Shown here: in pieces, positions 23,124-29,088 of the stretch
Position numbering within the stretch: the first letter of the stretch is position 1
How the letters are laid out: each line of letters begins with the position of its first letter
From: an uncultured Acinetobacter sp.
GTDB taxonomy: Bacteria > Pseudomonadota > Gammaproteobacteria > Pseudomonadales > Moraxellaceae
Length of the DNA: 29,088 bases
Reading direction: 5' to 3'
NCBI RefSeq assembly: GCF_943914805.1
Contig: NZ_CALUDM010000031.1
Span: 1 to 29,088, forward strand
The notes under the pieces: model-generated
Told to the model about the DNA's origin: nothing
Database searches by the model: none
Seen by the model: the letters and a program-made list of their open reading frames with translations, nothing else
Position numbers and translations under genes: made by a program

Positions 23124-23491
23124 TGCCATCCCTTAAACTTAAATCTCTTATCATTTGTTGCATTCTTTTAACTGGTTGTGCCACAGCAGACATTGTTCCT
23201 ATTGGTACAAATGCCTATATGATTTCCCAGATGTCGGCTGGTGGAGTATTCACCAATACATCAAAACTTAAGTCAGATGTAATTCTTAGGGCGAATGCTT
23301 TTGCAGATAGTAAAGGGAAGATTGCAATCCCCATTACATCAACCATGCAACCTGCGATTCCGGGTAGAATGCCAAGCTTTGAATATCAATTTCATCTAGT
23401 TGATAAAGATGATCCACGAGCTGATGGTAGTGAATTGCGCTCAACTCCTGACAGCATTAATGAGCATAGAGTTATATTTAAGCAAGAATAG
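23123..23491 (+). CDS. Second small lipoprotein, 122 aa
   Basis: The signal peptide MPSLKLKSLIICCILLTGC has the same LTGCAT lipobox form as the gene before it; C19 would carry lipid. The mature part is polar and strand-rich (TNAYMISQMSAGGVFTNTS, KGKIAIPITSTM). It is translationally coupled to the first lipoprotein, so the two probably work together at the cell envelope. No family recognised with confidence. A palindromic terminator follows five bases after the stop. Confidence 0.72.
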   Translation: MPSLKLKSLIICCILLTGCATADIVPIGTNAYMISQMSAGGVFTNTSKLKSDVILRANAFADSKGKIAIPITSTMQPAIPGRMPSFEYQFHLVDKDDPRADGSELRSTPDSINEHRVIFKQE

Positions 23492-23495
23492 ATTT

Positions 23496-23518
23496 AAAGC
23501 ACCCTAGGGTGCTTTTTT
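23496..23518 (+). terminator. Palindromic intrinsic terminator
   Basis: AAAGCACCCTAGGGTGCTTT is a perfect 20-bp palindrome followed by further T. It ends the lipoprotein pair. Confidence 0.8.
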
Positions 23519-23539
23519 AATACCAAATTAAACCACATC

Positions 23540-23564
23540 AACCGCCTTAATTGGCGGTTTTTTT
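23540..23564 (+). terminator. Intrinsic terminator abutting the tailspike start
   Basis: AACCGCC-TTAATT-GGCGGTT is followed by T to 23564. The tailspike ribosome site (GGAT, 23566-23569) follows at once. Confidence 0.8.
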
Positions 23565-23576
23565 ATGGATATTCGT

Positions 23577-25655
23577 ATGTCAAATATCGCATCACCAATG
23601 CCGCAAATTCGCGCCAAGTTCACAAATAAGCTCGGCATTCCATTATCAGGCTGTAAAGTTTATACCTATGAGCCAAATTCAAACATCCCTAAAAAAACAT
23701 GGATTGATATTGATAAAACGGTCGAGAATACAAATCCTATTTTGCTTGATGCAGCGGGTGAAGCGGATATTTTTATTGATGGCTTGTATCGGGTAGTTGT
23801 TAAGGATCGATTTGGATTTGTTGTTTATGATGTGGAAAAAACAGGTAATTACACCCAATGGGATGCGAGTTTTGTTGTTGACAGGGATGAAACACAACAT
23901 GAAATCAACAACTCACTTATCCGCACAGTCAAAACCACCAGTGATTTATCTTCAATAGACGCCCCGAAAAACAAGCAGATCATTTATGTTGAGTCGATAC
24001 AAAAAAAATTTATTTATGATGTAAACCTAGCCACTCCAGAGAATGGCGTAACAATCATTGGCAAATGGGAGATGGAAGTTCAAGAGGCATACTACGCATC
24101 AGACCTTTTACCTAGATCGTCAATTGATAATGTAGCAGAGCCTCAAGATGTGGCGATTAATAAACTGTATCAGTACGCCACATCCAAGGGTCGAGCATTC
24201 ATCATTGATCAGCCGTATTACGTTCGATCTGTAATTAAAGGTAGTGGAGAGTCTTACCCCGCTTTGAATCCATTCAATGGTGGTGGTGTGTCACATGCTA
24301 TTCGAGTTCAAAGTAACTCAGTACTGGCTTTTATGGGTGAGGGTGCTCTAAAACTTGTTCCAAGTGCACTGGACTTTACAGCTATTTTGCTTGTCCATGA
24401 TGTTGAAAACTACGTTATTTTAGATCCTAAGTGTTACGGTGATCGATACTCACATCTAACAACCACGGGGGAACAGGGTATTGCGTACCATTTTGGGCCA
24501 AGCAAAAATGGCTATGTCCGAAATCCTTATGCCGAAAACTGTTGGGGTGATGGTTTTTATTTTGGTTTTACTTTCTATGTAAAGCCTTTCATTGATGTTA
24601 TTGTCCCGACTAATTTGGTTATTGATAATCCTCATGGCTATGACATGAGTCGCAATGGAATTAGCTTATGTGGTGCGGATAATCTAACGATCAACTCCCC
24701 GTACATGGAAAAAGTAGACCGTGTTTCGCCCAAAGCGGGTATTGATATTGAACCAGAAGAAGATATTAACTTCACAGATAAAATGTTTATACGTAATGTG
24801 AAAATCCACAATGCAACATTCAAATCATGCGCATTTCCTTACACGCATAACATATTCGGAAGTAGAGATGTTGGTGTTATTTTTACGGGCGATACAAAAC
24901 TTATAAACGGTGGTACAACCAATATTGCTGCACTATTCCAGTGCGCCACAGGTGGCGAGGATGTTGCAACGTATCAACAAAACGGACAAATATTGTTCGA
25001 GAACATTGTATCAAGTGATATATTTGATAGCGACTCATTTTCAAACCTCTTTGCCTACTACTCTCCAGAAAAGAGCATTAAAACAGTTATCAATAACTGG
25101 AATGTAGATACAAAAGTTACCAACTTGTTTATTCGTTTTCCTAGATCATCTATATATACAAATTCTGATGGTCTTAGAGTTGAAAAATTTATTTTCAATA
25201 AAAAGCCTAACTCTATAACTATAGATTCAGAAGCCGTTTCAGGTAACAAGTGTAATATTAATTATCATCTAGGTATCCAAGATGATATTAAAATAAATGT
25301 TTCTGGGTTTAAGTATTATTCAACTTGTTATATTGGTGGTTATGACATTATAGCAACATCAATATTTAATGAGAATGATTACATTAATAAGTTAATTATT
25401 GAGCCAACAGCTAACCCGTCGGACGGTAATGCAATTTACGGCAGAGCTGTAATTCATAACAACTATAGAAAATTAAGTTACAGTGTACCAGCGGGTTTGA
25501 CGACACATCAATTGGGCTATGGCTTACAGATTCAAGGGGTTGGGTTCTTTATGGCAACCACTACTCCAAGTGGCATGATGAGTTTTAGGCAAATAACAAA
25601 TCCATACAATGGTGTTGAGGTCTTAGCATCTTATGGTGCTTGGGCTTCTCCTTAA
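23577..25655 (+). CDS. Tailspike (receptor-binding, probable capsule-active), 692 aa
   Basis: The N-terminal 110 residues (PMPQIRAKFTNKLGIPLSGCKVYTY..., LLDAAGEADIFIDGLYRVVVKDRFG, VYDVEK) have the form of the P22-type head-binding domain that docks on gp10. A linker helix (DETQHEINNSLIRTV) leads to a large beta-helix-like body rich in asparagine, glycine and short hydrophobic strands (DNLTINSPYME, KNVKIHNATF type). In Acinetobacter such spikes usually bind or cut capsule sugar. I cannot name catalytic residues. ATG 23577 has GGAT seven bases upstream; the frame also has ATG 23565 right at the terminator. This is the most likely host-range gene. Confidence 0.85.
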   Translation: MSNIASPMPQIRAKFTNKLGIPLSGCKVYTYEPNSNIPKKTWIDIDKTVENTNPILLDAAGEADIFIDGLYRVVVKDRFGFVVYDVEKTGNYTQWDASFVVDRDETQHEINNSLIRTVKTTSDLSSIDAPKNKQIIYVESIQKKFIYDVNLATPENGVTIIGKWEMEVQEAYYASDLLPRSSIDNVAEPQDVAINKLYQYATSKGRAFIIDQPYYVRSVIKGSGESYPALNPFNGGGVSHAIRVQSNSVLAFMGEGALKLVPSALDFTAILLVHDVENYVILDPKCYGDRYSHLTTTGEQGIAYHFGPSKNGYVRNPYAENCWGDGFYFGFTFYVKPFIDVIVPTNLVIDNPHGYDMSRNGISLCGADNLTINSPYMEKVDRVSPKAGIDIEPEEDINFTDKMFIRNVKIHNATFKSCAFPYTHNIFGSRDVGVIFTGDTKLINGGTTNIAALFQCATGGEDVATYQQNGQILFENIVSSDIFDSDSFSNLFAYYSPEKSIKTVINNWNVDTKVTNLFIRFPRSSIYTNSDGLRVEKFIFNKKPNSITIDSEAVSGNKCNINYHLGIQDDIKINVSGFKYYSTCYIGGYDIIATSIFNENDYINKLIIEPTANPSDGNAIYGRAVIHNNYRKLSYSVPAGLTTHQLGYGLQIQGVGFFMATTTPSGMMSFRQITNPYNGVEVLASYGAWASP

Positions 25656-25659
25656 AACT

Positions 25660-25678
25660 AAAGCTCTTCGGGGCTTTT
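25660..25678 (+). terminator. Intrinsic terminator after the tailspike
   Basis: AAAGCTC-TTCG-GGGCTTT is followed by one more T, five bases after the tailspike stop. The T tract is short. Confidence 0.65.
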
Positions 25679-25698
25679 ATACCCAACATACACAAAGC

Positions 25699-25730
25699 AA
25701 CCCTGATCTTTAATTAGATCGGGGTTTTTT
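25699..25730 (+). terminator. Intrinsic terminator before holin
   Basis: A 10-bp stem (25699-25708 with 25717-25726, one T-G pair) is followed by T to 25730 and ATTGCC. It is the second of two tandem terminators between tailspike and lysis genes. Confidence 0.82.
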
Positions 25731-25755
25731 ATTGCCAAAATTTAGGGGAAATACC

Positions 25756-26127
25756 TTGAACGATCCAATCTCAATCAAAGGCTTACCATGGCTTTTTAAA
25801 ATTATGGCTGCGGTAATTGGGGCTATTTTTGCTCTTACTTTATCTGGAGATATCGACACACAAGGGCGTATCAAAATCACGATGGGCGTCATTATGAAGT
25901 TCACTTTTAGTGTGGCTATCAGTCTATACGGTGGATCTGCATTTATTGAATACTATGACTTAGCTCACTATTCACACATGTCACAAGGTTTTGTGATGCT
26001 CGTTTTTGCCATCTTTGGAATGCTTTGTATTGGTATCGCTTATCAATCTATTCAACTGCTTAAAGGTAAATCATTCAATGAAATCATTGTAGAAGTAAAA
26101 CAAGCATTCGGAGCGATATTTAAATGA
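25756..26127 (+). CDS. Holin, three membrane segments, TTG start
   Basis: The 123-aa protein has three hydrophobic segments (PWLFKIMAAVIGAIFALTL, VIMKFTFSVAISLYGGSAF, FVMLVFAIFGMLCIGIAY), as in class I holins, and a basic tail (QAFGAIFK). It would form inner-membrane lesions that release the endolysin encoded next. No ATG fits: TTG 25756 lies eight bases after AGGGG, while TTG 25732 would begin inside the terminator T tract. A rare start codon would keep holin dose low. It overlaps the endolysin by four bases (ATGA). Confidence 0.82.
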   Translation: MNDPISIKGLPWLFKIMAAVIGAIFALTLSGDIDTQGRIKITMGVIMKFTFSVAISLYGGSAFIEYYDLAHYSHMSQGFVMLVFAIFGMLCIGIAYQSIQLLKGKSFNEIIVEVKQAFGAIFK

Positions 26128-26564
26128 AAACAAGCAATTCAGGTATCGATTTAATCTGTTCATTCGAAGGTCTTCGACTCAAAGCCTATGACGACGGTGT
26201 AGGTGTATGGACAATCGGCTACGGTACAACAGTAATTAATGGTGTGAAAGTCAAGAAAGGTGATACTTGTACACTTGAGCAAGCCAAGTCATATATGGCA
26301 AGTGATTTAAAGCAATTTGAATCTGCTGTGAATCAAACCAAAGTACCGCTTAACCAAAACCAGTATGATGCATTGGTTTCACTAGCCTACAACATTGGTG
26401 TAAGTGCATTCTTAAGTTCGACTTTATTTAAGAAGTTAAATGCCAAAGATTATAAGGGGGCGGCTGAACAATTTGATCGATGGAATCGGGCAGGCGGTAA
26501 AGTAATGCGCGGGCTTACGAATCGTCGTGCGAAAGAGCGGAAGTTGTTTGAAAAAGCCCTTTAG
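26124..26564 (+). CDS. Endolysin, GH24 lysozyme
   Basis: The 146-aa muramidase has the length of P22 gp19. The catalytic E-D-T set is visible: E15 in SFEGLRLKAYDD, D24, and T30 in VWTIGYGT. The VPLNQNQYDALVSLAYNIG block and RRAKERKLF end match the P22/T4-type family. No signal or SAR anchor is present, so it needs the holin. No spanin gene (Rz/Rz1) is visible after it; the next gene is the convergent integrase. Confidence 0.95.
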   Translation: MKTSNSGIDLICSFEGLRLKAYDDGVGVWTIGYGTTVINGVKVKKGDTCTLEQAKSYMASDLKQFESAVNQTKVPLNQNQYDALVSLAYNIGVSAFLSSTLFKKLNAKDYKGAAEQFDRWNRAGGKVMRGLTNRRAKERKLFEKAL

Positions 26565-26575
26565 AGGGCCTTTTT
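26551..26575. terminator. Bidirectional terminator between endolysin and integrase
   Basis: GCCCT-TTAG-AGGGC has A5 before and T5 after (26571-26575), so it can end transcripts from both sides. It overlaps the endolysin stop. Confidence 0.75.
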
Positions 26576-27560
26576 AATCCAGTCTGTTTGCAATCTCTGT
26601 AGCAGTAGGGTTGTAATAAATCATTAAGCTTTTAAGGTCCTTATGTCCAATCATGCGAGCTAAATCTAGTACTTCAATTTTTCGTGCAAGTCTTGTGCAG
26701 GCTTCATGCCGTGAATCATGAAAATGCAAATCTTCAATTTCACATCGGTTTCTTAGCTTGCGCCACAAGGTATCAAAACTGGCATCATTAATAGTAAATA
26801 CACGTTTGCTATCAATCCCCTTAAGATATCCAATTAACTCCATAGCGCGCTTAGAGAGAGGCACATTTCGCTTTGTTCCATTCTTGGTTTCAAGTAGCGC
26901 AACATAACGATCGGGTAAGAAAACTCTATCCCAAGTTAAGCCTTTTATCTCACTGGCACGCATTGCTGTTTCTAAAGCAAACAAAAATGCGATCATAACT
27001 TGTTGGGTAAAGTTGTTCGGTGTTGATTCATCCCATCCCGAAGCTAAAACTAATCTTCTAATTTCATCATCAGAAACACGTCTATCTCTATGCTTGGCTT
27101 GAGGTGGCATGGATAAATCAGCCATTGGCGATTCATGGATCCATTTCCACTCTTTACGTGCAATCTTAAATAAAGATGAAAGTACATTTGCATCACGTCT
27201 TACAGATGATCCTTGAATCTGTTTTAATCGATCATCACGCCATTTAACTAAATCATCAGTTGTAATTTTCGCAATAGGCTTTTTACATAAAGCTGGGTAC
27301 ATGCGTAAAAATGCAGTCAAACGATTGGCTTCACGTAAATGAGATTTCTTTTTTGGACTTACTTCGCTTATATATCGCTCAACAGCTTGCTTAAGTGTAT
27401 AATCGGGAAGTTTTCCGAGTGCTTGTTCTCTTAGTTCAGTTTCTCGTTTAGATGCCCATGCGCGTGCTTGAGTCTTAGTATCAAATGTCGCACTTTCCCG
27501 AGTACCATTGACACTAATCTCAACACGCCAAGCATCACCTCTTTGTCTAAATGAGGCCAT
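26574..27560 (-). CDS. int: Tyrosine-type integrase
   Basis: The 328-aa site-specific recombinase has an N-terminal arm-binding domain (FRQRGDAWRVEISVNG... tri-stranded type). A SAM-like core-binding domain lies at about 52-150. The catalytic domain carries R201 (ETAMRASEIKGL), K226, H281-xx-R284 (HDSRHEA), H306 (IGHKDL) and Y315. It joins phage and tRNA-Arg DNA at the 16-bp core. The frame is open to 27614, but ATG 27560 has GGA eight bases upstream and begins the domain. The longer start would run across the arm-type repeats at 27581-27600. All catalytic residues are intact. Confidence 0.95.
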   Translation of the reverse strand: MASFRQRGDAWRVEISVNGTRESATFDTKTQARAWASKRETELREQALGKLPDYTLKQAVERYISEVSPKKKSHLREANRLTAFLRMYPALCKKPIAKITTDDLVKWRDDRLKQIQGSSVRRDANVLSSLFKIARKEWKWIHESPMADLSMPPQAKHRDRRVSDDEIRRLVLASGWDESTPNNFTQQVMIAFLFALETAMRASEIKGLTWDRVFLPDRYVALLETKNGTKRNVPLSKRAMELIGYLKGIDSKRVFTINDASFDTLWRKLRNRCEIEDLHFHDSRHEACTRLARKIEVLDLARMIGHKDLKSLMIYYNPTATEIANRLD

Positions 27561-27580
27561 TATTATTTCCAAAAGGTTCG

Positions 27581-27610
27581 TGGCGTAAATTTGGCGTAAT
27601 GCCTTTACGC
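27581..27610 (+). promoter_or_regulatory. Right arm-type integrase sites
   Basis: TGGCGTAAATTTGGCGTAAT (27581-27600) repeats the left-arm site in 19 of 20 positions and the same orientation. An inverted copy TTTACGC follows at 27604-27610. The sites lie just upstream of int, so bound integrase could repress its own gene. Binding is inferred. Confidence 0.6.
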
Positions 27611-27672
27611 ACAATCATAAGGAATAATGAGATAAAAACAAATATTTACTTATTAGAATGAAGATAACCAAT

Positions 27673-27719
27673 TAATAAGAAAAGAAAAAATAGGTAATAA
27701 TGAGGAATAATAAGAAAAG
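27673..27719 (+). repeat. 12-bp direct repeats near attR
   Basis: TAATAAGAAAAG occurs at 27673-27684 and 27708-27719, 35 bases apart, in a very A-rich stretch between the arm sites and the attR core. It may serve as a bend or accessory-protein site for recombination. The purine-rich base mix makes a chance repeat possible. Confidence 0.45.
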
Positions 27720-27727
27720 CTTAAACT

Positions 27728-27753
27728 TTCCGAAGTACCCGCTGGGCGTACCA
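27728..27753 (+). other. attR: attR with an internally deleted tRNA end
   Basis: TTTCCGAAG, then TA, then CCCGCTGGGCGTACCA. The tRNA has the same two blocks, separated by 20 bases (3516-3535) instead of two. The 16-bp block marks the right end. The first block suggests an original repeat of about 45 bases with a later loss. Confidence 0.75.
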
Positions 27754-27841
27754 ATTTATTTAATATAATTAATAATTTATGTGTTTGTTTTACGATGTTA
27801 TTTATTATAAGTCGTTTTTTATTATGATCATTTAATCCTAA

Positions 27842-27967
27842 ATGATTGCTTTATATAATTGTCCCTCTCTTCCATCATTTCAAAACTTAAGCACCGTGAT
27901 AACTTTAAATGTAAAAGTTTTAAGCGTAAAAATTCTAAGTGTAAAAATCTTAGATGTGAAAATTTAA
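27842..27967 (+). CDS. Possible 41-residue ORF with pentapeptide repeats
   Basis: ATG 27842 opens a frame (MIALYNCPSLPSFQ...) whose last 20 residues are LNVKV, LSVKI, LSVKI and LDVKI. The repeats are in frame with the DNA tandem units. No ribosome site is visible before the ATG, so translation is doubtful. Confidence 0.25.
   Translation: MIALYNCPSLPSFQNLSTVITLNVKVLSVKILSVKILDVKI
27906..27965 (+). repeat. Four 15-bp imperfect tandem repeats
   Basis: Units TAAATGTAAAAGTTT, TAAGCGTAAAAATTC, TAAGTGTAAAAATCT and TAGATGTGAAAATTT follow without gaps. Consensus TAAGTGTAAAAATTT. The divergence between units shows they are not recent copies. Confidence 0.85.
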
Positions 27968-27980
27968 AATCAGTATGAAT

Positions 27981-28017
27981 GGCTTAAATTGTTTTTAACA
28001 TAGAAACAATTTAAGCC
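27981..28017. repeat. Perfect 14-bp inverted repeat, hairpin
   Basis: GGCTTAAATTGTTT (27981-27994) and AAACAATTTAAGCC (28004-28017) flank a 9-base loop. It lies about 110 bases past the GGDEF gene stop. No clear T tract follows on either strand, so it may be an atypical terminator, RNA-stabilising hairpin or protein site. Confidence 0.75.
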
Positions 28018-28125
28018 AAATTGAATTAACCAAGTTTAATTAAAATGTATGAGCAAAGACGATTTATTCATGTGATTCAAAAAGCATAATTTTCAAAAAC
28101 AGCATTATCGTATTCACAATTATTA

Positions 28126-29076
28126 TTATGCTTTGTTTTTTTGCGTTTTTAGCATTCTTTTATGTTGATACATTTTTTTATCTGCTTCATGCATTGCAGT
28201 AAGTAGCCCATAAGTTGGATTACGCACAGCAACGCCAATTGCCGCACTGATATTTGCTTCTTCAAATGCTTGAAGGATTCTATTGGCTAAGCCTGTTGCA
28301 TTAATCAAATTATTCTCAATGCTTAAAACAGCGAACTCATCACCACCTAAACGAGCGACAATATCGTTACTACGCACGCACTTAGATAAAGTAGAAGCTG
28401 TTTTTTGAATAAGCTCATCTCCTGCATCATGTCCTTGATTATCGTTTATGATTTTTAAATCATTGAGATCAATCATGATAATGGCAGCAGGGTGTCCATA
28501 AAATTTACAACGATCTTCTTCTAGCGCGAGTAATTTATCCCAACCTCTACGATTGAATAACCCTGTCATTGAGTCGGACAAAGCTTCTTCTTTAAAGCGT
28601 TCACTTTGACGTATATGCTCAATCTCTCGCAACTCACCTTGCAAAATATAACTCAGCATCTGACCGAGTAAGCTAATTAAGCCTTCTTCTTCAACTAATT
28701 TTTCAGGTTGAGGCTGCGGATCAATAGCGCAAAGCGTGCCAAATAAAGAACCATCTTCTTTCATGAGGGGTTGGCCAATATAAGCTTTAATATCAGCTTG
28801 TTTATTGATATCTGCATTGGCGTAGACAGGGATATCTTGTGATCTAGGTGCGATTCGTGGGCCTTTGCCTTGTACCATTTGAGAACAGTAAGAATCTGCC
28901 CATTGAAAGACTCGACCAGTTTCAATGTTGTAACCATGATCATTGACTTGGAGGACGATCCAATCTTCACCTTCAGCACGTGTAACCATCCAAAGCTTAA
29001 AACCAAACCGTTGATATAAAAACGTTAGAACAGCACAGCTTGCTTCTTCAAAGTTTTTAAACTTAATATCATTCAT
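28126..29076 (-). CDS. GAF-GGDEF diguanylate cyclase
   Basis: This 316-aa enzyme would make cyclic di-GMP from two GTP. Residues 1-145 form a GAF sensor domain (YIGQPLMKEDGSLFGTLCAIDP is the typical end). A connecting helix leads to the GGDEF domain, with DSMTGLFNRRGWD at 168-180, the GTP-binding NDNQGHDAGD and an intact GGDEF at 244-248. An RSND motif (235-238) lies five residues before it, so the inhibitory I-site RxxD is present. No membrane segment is visible; it should be cytoplasmic. It is host DNA, transcribed toward the prophage. Confidence 0.95.
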   Translation of the reverse strand: MNDIKFKNFEEASCAVLTFLYQRFGFKLWMVTRAEGEDWIVLQVNDHGYNIETGRVFQWADSYCSQMVQGKGPRIAPRSQDIPVYANADINKQADIKAYIGQPLMKEDGSLFGTLCAIDPQPQPEKLVEEEGLISLLGQMLSYILQGELREIEHIRQSERFKEEALSDSMTGLFNRRGWDKLLALEEDRCKFYGHPAAIIMIDLNDLKIINDNQGHDAGDELIQKTASTLSKCVRSNDIVARLGGDEFAVLSIENNLINATGLANRILQAFEEANISAAIGVAVRNPTYGLLTAMHEADKKMYQHKRMLKTQKNKA

Positions 29077-29088
29077 TTGGTTCGCCTG

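Larger units (their letters stand above)
3536..27753. mobile_element. Defective P22-like prophage, about 24.2 kb
   Basis: The element is bounded by a 16-bp direct repeat (CCCGCTGGGCGTACCA) in the tRNA end and at 27738-27753, with integrase next to the right end. It keeps a full P22-type order: terS, terL, portal, scaffold, coat, gp4-like, gp10-like, gp7-like, gp20-like, gp16-like, tailspike. Lysis genes follow. Compared with P22 (about 42 kb) it is short by the whole early region: no repressor, Cro, early antiterminator or replication gene is present. It therefore cannot be an autonomous lambdoid phage as it stands. Possible fates are a decaying prophage or an element depending on a helper. 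Confidence 0.93.
27754..28125. other. Gene-poor AT-rich stretch after attR
   Basis: This 372-base stretch is host DNA on the original 3' side of the tRNA gene. It holds a 41-codon ORF with 15-bp repeats and a perfect inverted repeat (listed separately). No other gene is supported. Confidence 0.6.

Noticed and set aside
27561..27614. Longer integrase start
   Set aside because: It would cross the arm-type repeats, and the ATG at 27560 has a better ribosome site and domain fit.
27728..27753. A second tRNA gene at attR
   Set aside because: Only the anticodon-loop block and 3' end remain; the D arm and half of the T arm are absent.

Overview
The window looks like a gammaproteobacterial chromosome, most likely Acinetobacter. 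The DNA is AT-rich by eye, and the host genes (queF, a YadGH-type ABC exporter, a GAF-GGDEF protein) and the short terminator style fit that genus. The genus call is inference from recognition, not from a search. A defective P22-like (podovirus-type) prophage of about 24.2 kb sits in the 3' end of a tRNA-Arg(CCG) gene.

Layout. Host left flank (1-3475): on the minus strand, an ABC ATPase and permease, queF and a conserved hypothetical gene form a tightly packed operon. tRNA-Arg(CCG) at 3476-3551 carries attL. The prophage runs from 3536 to 27753 and has five blocks. (1) A leftward stub holds an excisionase-like gene and a small, probably 5'-truncated gene. (2) A rightward block starts with a NinI-type phosphatase that has lost its first metal-binding motif. 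It continues with an unknown gene in the usual position of Q, several small genes, an amber-interrupted pseudogene, an HNH-like gene and a NinB-like gene. (3) The P22-type packaging and head cluster encodes terS, terL, portal, scaffold, coat and gp4-like and gp10-like proteins, followed by small virion genes, a 2OG-Fe oxygenase and a GNAT. (4) The ejection cluster encodes gp7-like and gp20-like proteins, a lambda-R-like virion muramidase with three C-terminal repeats, and a gp16-like protein. It is followed by two lipoproteins and the tailspike. (5) Lysis is a TTG-start holin and a GH24 endolysin, convergent with a tyrosine integrase next to attR. Host right flank (27754-29088): an AT-rich gene-poor stretch with a 15-bp tandem repeat and a perfect 14-bp inverted repeat, then a diguanylate cyclase gene.

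The main observation is what is missing. There is no repressor, Cro, early antiterminator or replication gene. The leftward and rightward blocks meet head-to-head near 4040-4055, where both neighbouring genes lack their 5' ends. This is best read as one deletion that removed the immunity and replication region but left integration, packaging, structural and lysis genes open. The late operon carries about a dozen intrinsic-terminator-like hairpins, two of them inside coding sequence, which implies Q-type antitermination in the ancestral phage. The attR copy of the tRNA end also appears to carry an internal deletion.
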